From contig NZ_CP150484.1 of NCBI RefSeq assembly GCF_037997115.1, forward strand, positions 2,456,816 through 2,520,815: a stretch of DNA of 64,000 nucleotides. The letters are read 5' to 3'. Position numbers and translations under genes: made by a program. The notes beneath the pieces are model-generated. The model saw only the letters and a program-made list of their open reading frames with translations. It made no database searches and was not told where the DNA came from. Each line of letters begins with the position of its first letter. Within the stretch, counting starts at the first letter, position 1. This stretch comes from Amycolatopsis coloradensis (GTDB lineage Bacteria > Actinomycetota > Actinomycetes > Mycobacteriales > Pseudonocardiaceae). Positions 58,409 to 64,000 of this stretch are shown here, piece after piece.

Positions 58409-60310
58409 CTATCGGGTCATCTCCTCCAAGAACGCTTGGGTCTCGGGATCGGTCGAATAGACGGCGGTGCCACGCATCCCACGGGTGAGCAGAACCTTGT
58501 AGGTGTTCTTGATCAGCGCACCGAAATGCAGTTCGTCGGCCCGTTTCACGGCACTGTCCTCGGAGTTCTGGCGCTGAGGAACCCACATACCGTCGCGCCG
58601 AACGAGATCGGAGCCGAAGATGACCCCGGACCAGTCGTACTCGAACCCCTGGGCGGTGTAGATGCAGCCCACCTGCCCGAAGCCGCGTTCGTCTGTGGCC
58701 CAGTAGTTGGATTCCGGGACACCAGCCACGGCCTTGTTCCGTTCCGACTTCGCGTTCCACGGACGCTGCCAACCGCCGATCTTGACGTCGTCGACCAGCG
58801 CGCGGCCGTCCGGAGTCATCACCGGATCGCTCCAAGGCCAGCAGAAGCCGGCGGCGAGCCGGGGGACCCCGCCGTGCGCTTCCTTTTGACGCAGCACCCA
58901 TGACTCCAGCGCTTGCGGCGATGGGGCACTCGACACCGTGATGCCCGCGTCCAGAGGGCCCGCGAGCTTGCTCCACGGGACAGGCGTTTCGACATTCTGC
59001 CCCAGGCCCAGCAGCCGGGCGACCCAAGTGTCGTAGGAGACCGAACCACCGCAGCGCAACTGGTCGTGCAGCCGGACGACTTCCACCTTGCAGCCGAGTG
59101 ACTCGGCCGCGGTGGAGATCTCGCGCAGCGAACCCATCTCGCCGGGCCGCACGATCTGGTTCTCGTCGAGAAGGAACACCGGCACCGTGGCAACGTTGAT
59201 CAGTTCGTCGATCTGGCGACCAGCGCGATCGCGCTGCTCCTTCTTCGTGTACTGCGTGACGCCTTTCTCGCGAATGCGGTGTGCTTCGTCGCAGATGAGG
59301 ACGTCGAGTTCTCGCGGCTGACAGCCGACGTAGGTGTTGAAGTACTTGAACAAGCCCTGTACGCGTGTACTTCCACGACCGGCGTATTTCCGCATCGTCT
59401 GGGTGAAGGACTTGGAGCCGGTCGCGTGGTGGACGGCGAGGCCGCGGCGAGCCAAATCGCCGAGGAGACTCAACGCGATCACACTTTTGCCTGATCCGGG
59501 ACCGCCCTCGACTATGACGACGGTACGAGTCTGGGCCGCGCGAGAACGTTCTACCGCCTGCATCACCAATTCGTAAGCGACCTTTTGTTCGTCAAGCAGG
59601 ACGAACTGTTCGCGATCCCGGATCTCCGCGGCCGCCAGCGTCAGCAAAGGTTTGGTCGGGCGGTGTGCGAAGCCGAGGAGTTCGTCACCCGCGGTGAGGC
59701 TGCTTCCTCGTTCCGCCGATTTGTCGAGTACGGCGTTGAATGCCCGTCGGAGGTCGGCCTTGTCGTCCATCGTGAACAGTCGCCCGTATTCGCTGACCCT
59801 GTACTGGAGGAGGTCGTCGATATGGGCACGGCGGGCGTTGTGCAGGTACGCGATCCCGTGGACTGCCTGGGGGCGCTCGGCGAGCGCCGGAGTGTGGTCC
59901 ACGAAGTACTGGCAGTACCCGCGCACTTGCTCGACCGGATGGAGGTGCAGACCGGGAAGGCCGGGGATGTTGAGCACCTGGGCAAGGTGGACTTCGGCCT
60001 TCGACCATTGCTTGAGTTCGACGAATACGAACGAGCTTTGCCCGGTACGGGGATGAGTTCCGCACAGGACGACGTCCACACGTTGCCTACTGTGGGGAAG
60101 CTGGTGCTCGAGGAGGACTTCGACGTCTTCGAGTCCTGCATCGATCAGGTCACTCAGCAGGACGGGAAGGCTCTTCTGCCAGGAGACGACCTCGCTCGTG
60201 CCTGCCCTGGTGCCGAGTATGTATCCGGACTGCTCGCGCAGTCTCTGGTGCAGGCTGCCTGTCCGAGCCTCGACCAGAAGATCGGCTGCTCGGCCGCGTG
60301 CAAGTGCCAC
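58409..60310 (-). CDS. PD-(D/E)XK nuclease-DUF2075 helicase fusion protein, paralog A
   Basis: The 633-residue protein has an N-terminal restriction-nuclease-like core: E68 (VEVLLEHQLP), D79 (RVDVVLCG), E98 and K100 (VFVELKQW). A DUF2075/SF1-type helicase follows: Walker A GGPGSGKS at 269-276, DEAHR at 341-345, VFLLDENQIVRPGE at about 378-391, then VGCIYTAQGFEYDWSGVIFG and NTYKVLLTRGMRGTAVYS near the end. I place the start at GTG 60310 behind GGGGAGGGG. It is divergent from a close paralog, and the pair resembles a defence module. Confidence 0.9.
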   Translation of the reverse strand: MALARGRAADLLVEARTGSLHQRLREQSGYILGTRAGTSEVVSWQKSLPVLLSDLIDAGLEDVEVLLEHQLPHSRQRVDVVLCGTHPRTGQSSFVFVELKQWSKAEVHLAQVLNIPGLPGLHLHPVEQVRGYCQYFVDHTPALAERPQAVHGIAYLHNARRAHIDDLLQYRVSEYGRLFTMDDKADLRRAFNAVLDKSAERGSSLTAGDELLGFAHRPTKPLLTLAAAEIRDREQFVLLDEQKVAYELVMQAVERSRAAQTRTVVIVEGGPGSGKSVIALSLLGDLARRGLAVHHATGSKSFTQTMRKYAGRGSTRVQGLFKYFNTYVGCQPRELDVLICDEAHRIREKGVTQYTKKEQRDRAGRQIDELINVATVPVFLLDENQIVRPGEMGSLREISTAAESLGCKVEVVRLHDQLRCGGSVSYDTWVARLLGLGQNVETPVPWSKLAGPLDAGITVSSAPSPQALESWVLRQKEAHGGVPRLAAGFCWPWSDPVMTPDGRALVDDVKIGGWQRPWNAKSERNKAVAGVPESNYWATDERGFGQVGCIYTAQGFEYDWSGVIFGSDLVRRDGMWVPQRQNSEDSAVKRADELHFGALIKNTYKVLLTRGMRGTAVYSTDPETQAFLEEMTR

Positions 60311-60587
60311 CTCGTCCCCTCCCCAGGGCGTGCGTCGTCGACGTACGGATGGGGACAACAACGAGGTGACTCGGTGTCCGTCGGACCGTTCCCGTCCAGG
60401 TTAGTGGATCGCTGTCCCCGCTGCGGTTCACCAAGCCGGGGAGCTTTCAGTTACAGATGGTTCGCACGACGCGCCAGTAGGCATCTCCACCCCCGGTTCG
60501 TGGTCAGATCGTAGCTCACTAGTGTGAGCGCGCACGCTGGACTCTGGCTAAGAGTAACTACGCGACGCTGCCTCGGGGGAGGACGTT
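60311..60587. promoter_or_regulatory. Divergent promoter region between the two DUF2075 paralogs
   Basis: This 277-nt gap is flanked by two divergent genes. Each start has a strong ribosome-binding site (GGGGAGGGG before paralog A; GGGGGAGGA before paralog B). Paralog A's open frame extends a little way into the gap without a start site. I see no long inverted repeat or clear regulator-binding site. Two promoters facing outward are expected but no -35/-10 pair is certain. Confidence 0.5.
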
Positions 60588-62474
60588 TTGCCGGTGAGGA
60601 AGACCGCTGCCGAACTGCGGGTGGCGCTGGGCGAGGAAAGTTTCATAGCGACGCTTGCGATACATGCGAGGGTTGGCTACAGCGCTTCGACGAGGAGCGG
60701 TGAAGTCGGTTCGTGGCGGCGCGGTCTCCCGGTCCTCGCGGAGACTCTTTGTGTCATCGGGCTGGAGCATGTCGAAGTGTTTCTCGAGTATCGGCTCCCG
60801 TTCAGTCCCAAGCGAGTCGACGCGATTCTGTGTGGCGTACATCCGGAGACGGGGCAACCGTCGTACGTGCTGGTGGAACTGAAGCAATGGCGTCACATGG
60901 AGTTGGTAGGCGAAGGGCTGGTCAAGACGTCGGATGACGATGCGCAGCCCGTCTTGCATCCGTCTGAACAGGTTAGGCGCTACTGTCGTCAGCTCCTTGA
61001 TTTCACGCCTCAATTCGCGCGTGCGCCGCGACTGGTGAAGGGCATCGTCTATCTTCACGACGCCGTCTACGATCCGACCTGGAGAATGGACAAAACCAGT
61101 GCCGATGGTTTGGGCCGGCTCTTCGCGGCTGACACGAAGAAGGACCTGGCCAACTACCTCTGTTCCCTTCTTGACACTGACGCTGGTGCGGCCGCTGGTG
61201 CGCGAGATGCGGCGAACGCCCTCCTCGCCGCTCGGCACACCCCGGCTCGGAACCTGCTGACGACCGCTGCCGGAACCCTTGAAAAACGGGACGAGTTCGT
61301 CCTTCTCGACGAACAGCAGGTCGCCTACCAGTCGGTAATGGACGCCCTTGACGAGGCGGATTCCAAGGGGTCTTCAGGGGCTGAGAAGAAGGTGGTCGTC
61401 GTCAGTGGCGGCCCGGGTTCCGGGAAGAGCGCGATAGCGATAACCCTTCTTGCCAGCCTTGCTCGTCATAGCAGGCGGGTTCTGCATGCGACAGGCTCGA
61501 AGGCGTTTACGGAGACGCTGCGAGCGACGGTTGCCGGAATCGACGATCGTCTCGAGGAGATGTTCAAGTATTTCAACCAATTCGGCTCGGATCGCGAGAA
61601 CTCATTGGATGTGCTGCTCTGTGACGAGGCGCACCGGGTCCGTGGGCTTCCCGAACGTCCTCGTGCACGAGGACGAGAACAGATCGACCAGCTCATCGAC
61701 GTGGCCAAGGTTCCCGTCTTCCTGCTCGACGAGCATCAGGTCGTGCGTCCCGGCGAGGTCGGCACCAGGAAATACATCGTCGACATCGCGAACCTCAAAG
61801 GTCACGAGGTTCTCGACATCCGCCTCGACGGGCAGTTCCGGTGTGGCGGGTCGGACAAGTTCGACGAGTGGGTCACGCGCCTCATGTTTCTGAGTCCCGA
61901 GGAGCCGATCGTCTGGTCCGACCTGGTCCAGGGAAGCGATGACGAGTATGTGGTCGATGCGGCGGAGTCGCCTCAAGAACTTGAATCATGGCTCCGTCAG
62001 CAGTCGAACATGCGTGGTGGAAGCGCGAGGATGACGGCGGGGTTCTGCTGGGACTGGAGCGACCCCATCGAAGTCGACGGCACACGTCGTCTGGTTGACG
62101 ACGTGAAGATCGATGAGTGGTCGCGACCGTGGAACGCCAAGCCCAAAGCGCCCGTTCCAGGTGTTCCGTCGTCGTCGTTGTGGGCCTCCGACCCACGTGG
62201 TTTCGGTCAAGTCGGCTGTATTTACAGCGCCCAGGGTTTCGAATACGACTGGGCAGGCGTGATCTTTGGCGATGACCTGGTGATTCGTGACAGGCGATGG
62301 GTCTCGAACAGGAAGCCTTTGAAAGATCAGGCGGTGAAGAACGCCAAGGAGAGGGATTTCGACCGTTTGGTGCGGAACACGTACAAGGTGCTGCTGACTC
62401 GGGGAATGCAGGGAGTGTGCCTTTATTCGAAAGACCCGGCGACGAACCGGGTACTTCGTAAATACGCGCGCTGA
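60588..62474 (+). CDS. PD-(D/E)XK nuclease-DUF2075 helicase fusion protein, paralog B
   Basis: The 628-residue protein has the same architecture as paralog A: E67 (VEVFLEYRLP), D78 (KRVDAILCG), E97 and K99 (VLVELKQW). Walker A GGPGSGKS is at 274-281 and DEAHR at 346-350. VFLLDEHQVVRPGE, VGCIYSAQGFEYDWAGVIFG and NTYKVLLTRGMQGVCLYS follow. TTG 60588 lies 5 nt after GGGGGAGG; GTG 60594 is possible. Third-position bases look more AT-rich than in the neighbours, suggesting transfer. The two paralogs are clearly similar along the whole length but not near-identical, so the duplication is old. Confidence 0.9.
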   Translation: MPVRKTAAELRVALGEESFIATLAIHARVGYSASTRSGEVGSWRRGLPVLAETLCVIGLEHVEVFLEYRLPFSPKRVDAILCGVHPETGQPSYVLVELKQWRHMELVGEGLVKTSDDDAQPVLHPSEQVRRYCRQLLDFTPQFARAPRLVKGIVYLHDAVYDPTWRMDKTSADGLGRLFAADTKKDLANYLCSLLDTDAGAAAGARDAANALLAARHTPARNLLTTAAGTLEKRDEFVLLDEQQVAYQSVMDALDEADSKGSSGAEKKVVVVSGGPGSGKSAIAITLLASLARHSRRVLHATGSKAFTETLRATVAGIDDRLEEMFKYFNQFGSDRENSLDVLLCDEAHRVRGLPERPRARGREQIDQLIDVAKVPVFLLDEHQVVRPGEVGTRKYIVDIANLKGHEVLDIRLDGQFRCGGSDKFDEWVTRLMFLSPEEPIVWSDLVQGSDDEYVVDAAESPQELESWLRQQSNMRGGSARMTAGFCWDWSDPIEVDGTRRLVDDVKIDEWSRPWNAKPKAPVPGVPSSSLWASDPRGFGQVGCIYSAQGFEYDWAGVIFGDDLVIRDRRWVSNRKPLKDQAVKNAKERDFDRLVRNTYKVLLTRGMQGVCLYSKDPATNRVLRKYAR

Positions 62475-62777
62475 GCGCTCACCGTCGTCGATCCAAGAGC
62501 GACTGGCCGGTTCGGAATCCGGGTGACCATGCCACGGCAGGTCTCAAGATCCGTTCCGGCCAGTGAGACCTCCGTGGGGTGCTCGATGTGCCCCCGGCGG
62601 GAGCACCAAAGGATGGAAACAGGGCTGACCAGCGGTTTCACGGCGGCAGTCTGGTGGCGGAGTCAAGATTCGGGCTGTCCGTGCCCGATTAGCAACCGTG
62701 GAGGTGGGGGCTCCGATCCCGCCCCCACGTCGGGCGTTGAGACGCGAGTCCCAACGCTGTGCCTGAGGCTGGCGTGA
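62475..62777. other. Non-coding stretch with a short hairpin after paralog B
   Basis: I see no convincing gene in these 303 nt. Short open frames on both strands lack start signals. GTGGGGGC (62704-62711) and GCCCCCAC (62721-62728) form an 8-bp stem with a 9-nt loop, a possible terminator for paralog B or for the fragments that follow. The region is probably decayed mobile-element DNA. Confidence 0.5.
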
Positions 62778-62990
62778 GACGACCGGCTGCTGGGGAGCTG
62801 GCCGCCCGCCACGACCTCGGCGAGGCCACCAGCCCTCGAGGAGGCGGTGCGCGCGCATCTCGGCCCTGCCGCCAGCGCCCACAACGTCGGGGCGATCGAG
62901 CGCGAGTACCTGCTGGCTCTGAACACGCTGCTTGACCCGGCCGGGCTCCACATCAAGGACGACCAGGCGAACGAGACGACCGAGTTCTAG
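62778..62990 (+). pseudogene. C-terminal fragment of an unidentified protein
   Basis: An open frame without a good start ends at TAG 62988-62990. Its last 51 residues (EEAVRAHLGPAASAHNVGAIEREYLLALNTLLDPAGLHIKDDQANETTEF) look like a real, helical, acidic C-terminus. A stop (62775-62777) blocks the frame just upstream, so the 5' part is missing or scrambled. No family is recognised. Its TAG shares a CTAG with the stop of the HU-like remnant on the other strand. Confidence 0.4.
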
Positions 62991-63070
62991 TGCGAGTTGA
63001 GCGCGTCCTTGAACGCTTTGCCCGCCGTGCACTTGACGGTTTCGCCGCCGCGATCCAACGCAGCACACCC
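62987..63070 (-). pseudogene. HU-like DNA-binding protein C-terminal remnant
   Basis: The minus-strand translation ends GGETVKCTAGKAFKDALNSH, matching the C-terminus of HU-family proteins (GETVK then F-K/T-A-G-K-x-x-K-D-x-L/V-N). The stretch that should lie between GETVK and the final helix is shorter than in a normal HU, so an internal deletion is likely. The upstream part of the frame reads in the wrong frame of the neighbouring gene. It ends at TAG 62987-62989. Confidence 0.4.
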
Positions 63071-63080
63071 AGGGTAGCGC

Positions 63081-63791
63081 TCAGATGCGAGGCAGGTAGG
63101 CGGAGACTTCGGCGATGGCGTCGAGGGTGTCACGGTCGAGGTGGCCGGAGACGAGTTCGGTTTCGGCGACGGTGACGGTCTTGCCGTTGCGATCGCTGCC
63201 GTAGTTCTCGCCGGTGAAGCGGATGTCCGCGGGGCCCAGCATCGCTGAGTCAAGAGGCCGGATGTCGCCGCTGCCGTGGATCTTCATCCCCGACTCGAAC
63301 TTGTCGGCGTCGCGAGCGGAGGCCAGACCGACCCAGGCCACCGACAGCACCGCGGTGTTACCCGCGCCGTCGCCGACCAGGAACAGGGCGCGGTCCAGGG
63401 AGGTGCAGCGGGTGCGGGTGAAGAAGTCGCGGATCTGCCCGAACGAGACCGCCACGCACTCGGCCTACTGACGCGCGGTGCGCTTGAGTGGCTTGACGCC
63501 GAGTCGCCGCCACGCGGCCTCGCTGTCGCCTTTGCGCGCGGACTTCTGTCCCTCGGACTTGCGGGCTTTGAGCTGAGCGGAGCCACCCGAGCCCGATCCG
63601 GAGCCAGCACCCTGCGCGGCGTTCTGCGCGCCCGCTCCGACTTCGGAGACCAGGCTGGATCCGCCCCCGAGGGGCAGGCCGCCGGTGTCGCCGGTCAAGC
63701 CGAGCGCGAGCACCCCGGCCGCTACCACCGCCCCGCTCTTACCACCGCCCTTGATCGGGACGCGCCGGCCGTTAATAGTTCTGAACTCCAT
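63081..63791 (-). pseudogene. Mobile-element-type membrane-anchored protein interrupted by an in-frame amber codon
   Basis: Two open stretches lie in the same frame: 63465-63791 (108 residues, MEFRTINGRRVPIKGGGKSGAVVAAGVLALGLTGDTGG... ending RLGVKPLKRTARQ) and 63081-63464. They are separated only by TAG at 63465-63467. Removing the stop gives one protein of about 236 residues: a short N-terminal hydrophobic helix, a Gly/Ser-rich linker, then AECVAVSFGQIRDFFTRTRCTSLDRALFLVGDGAGNTAVLSVAWV. The second half looks intact. A nonsense mutation, such as CAG to TAG, is the simplest explanation; two genes with a restart at GTG/ATG 63455 is the alternative. Confidence 0.6.
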
Positions 63792-63839
63792 CAGGTCCGC
63801 CCTTGACTAGATCGTGTCCGCACACCGACGCCGCATCCT

Positions 63840-63881
63840 GATCACCGATCTCGGGCCCCGCGACGAGAACTGTCGGTGATC
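63840..63881. repeat. Inverted repeat upstream of the interrupted gene
   Basis: GATCACCGA (63840-63848) and TCGGTGATC (63873-63881) are perfect 9-nt inverted arms with a 24-nt spacer. It lies about 50-90 nt upstream of the interrupted minus-strand gene. It could be a terminator for a gene entering from beyond the window, an operator or a recombination-related site. Confidence 0.4.
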
Positions 63882-63894
63882 GTGGCGCAGCGCT

Positions 63895-64000
63895 CTATGA
63901 GCCAGCGCCATCGGCAGTGGTGTTGACCGGCAAACGGGTGAAAACCGGCGGGGGCACCGGGACGGACGCCTGATCTGCACCGATCCGCCGTCCTGATGGC
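63895..64000 (-). CDS. Possible C-terminal end of a gene that continues past the window
   Basis: On the minus strand one frame is open from the window edge to TAG 63895-63897, ending PVPPPVFTRLPVNTTADGAGS. Only about 34 residues are visible and no family can be named. It reads in the same direction as the interrupted gene and the HU remnant, so it may be part of the same decaying mobile element. Confidence 0.3.
   Translation of the reverse strand, partial: PSGRRIGADQASVPVPPPVFTRLPVNTTADGAGS

Noticed and set aside
62704-62728. A tRNA fragment as an attachment site after paralog B
   Set aside because: The GTGGGGGC/GCCCCCAC stem has no T-loop sequence or CCA-adjacent acceptor arm. It reads as a simple hairpin.
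1-64000. CRISPR arrays, rRNA or tRNA genes
   Set aside because: I saw no regularly spaced short exact repeats with unique spacers, no tRNA-like T-arm/anticodon pattern and no rRNA sequence. The repeats at 39-41 kb are too degenerate and unevenly spaced to be CRISPR.

Overview
The window is high-GC actinobacterial DNA with many GTG/TTG starts, 4-nt ATGA/GTGA gene overlaps and purine-rich ribosome-binding sites. Mycothiol synthesis (mshA), a SoxR-type sensor, an AfsR/SARP regulator, F420-type enzymes and a WXG100-type secretion substrate point to a mycelial actinomycete. From general familiarity I would guess Pseudonocardiaceae (Amycolatopsis-like), but this was not tested.

Layout. 1-9.7 kb is core-like: a PPOX flavoprotein, purU, a DedA membrane protein, a methyltransferase, DUF2505, murB, an L,D-transpeptidase lipoprotein, a hydrolase, mshA, a YbjN-type protein and a DUF4349 lipoprotein. 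9.7-14.9 kb is a 5-oxoproline/D-glutamate operon (MFS transporter, DUF1445, PxpA, PxpB, PxpC) with a divergent GntR regulator and a textbook operator between them. 14.9-19.1 kb is a beta-glucan module (GH16 glucanase, ROK repressor, GH1 beta-glucosidase) with a perfect ROK-like inverted repeat. 19.2-24.8 kb holds a fused aryl-CoA monooxygenase/reductase, an acyl-CoA dehydrogenase, RidA and PaaX, which looks like an aromatic-CoA (possibly 2-aminobenzoyl-CoA) catabolic group. 24.8-42.7 kb is mixed: a heme-site P450 fragment, a deazaflavin oxidoreductase, an acyltransferase, a berberine-bridge-type oxidase with LysR, a SoxR-controlled redox operon, an ECF42 sigma factor with its DGPF partner, a secreted double trypsin, an SDR/TetR/DoxX group and a DUF222-HNH gene embedded in degenerate repeats.

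42.7-64 kb is the accessory part. A MITE-like 160-nt element sits between two convergent genes, followed by an AfsR-type regulator. Next is a three-gene Wadjet-type III-like condensin operon (JetA, JetB, JetC) with no JetD nuclease gene next to it. Then come msrA, MOSC, a pRiA4b ORF-3-like gene, a TetR/cupin pair with a clear operator, and a candidate type VII secretion effector set (EspC-like partner, DUF6973 effector, lipoprotein). Two divergent paralogous genes each fuse a PD-(D/E)XK nuclease-like domain to a DUF2075 helicase; this is the best candidate in the window for a poorly described defence system. The last 1.5 kb is decaying mobile-element DNA: gene fragments and one gene interrupted by an in-frame amber codon.

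Several families of hairpins and short motifs recur at gene ends (1-53; 4659-4684; 9713-9764; 14892-14946; 23823-23923; 26391-26408). They look like a dispersed, terminator-like repeat system. All functional names come from reading the protein and DNA sequence; no database search was run.
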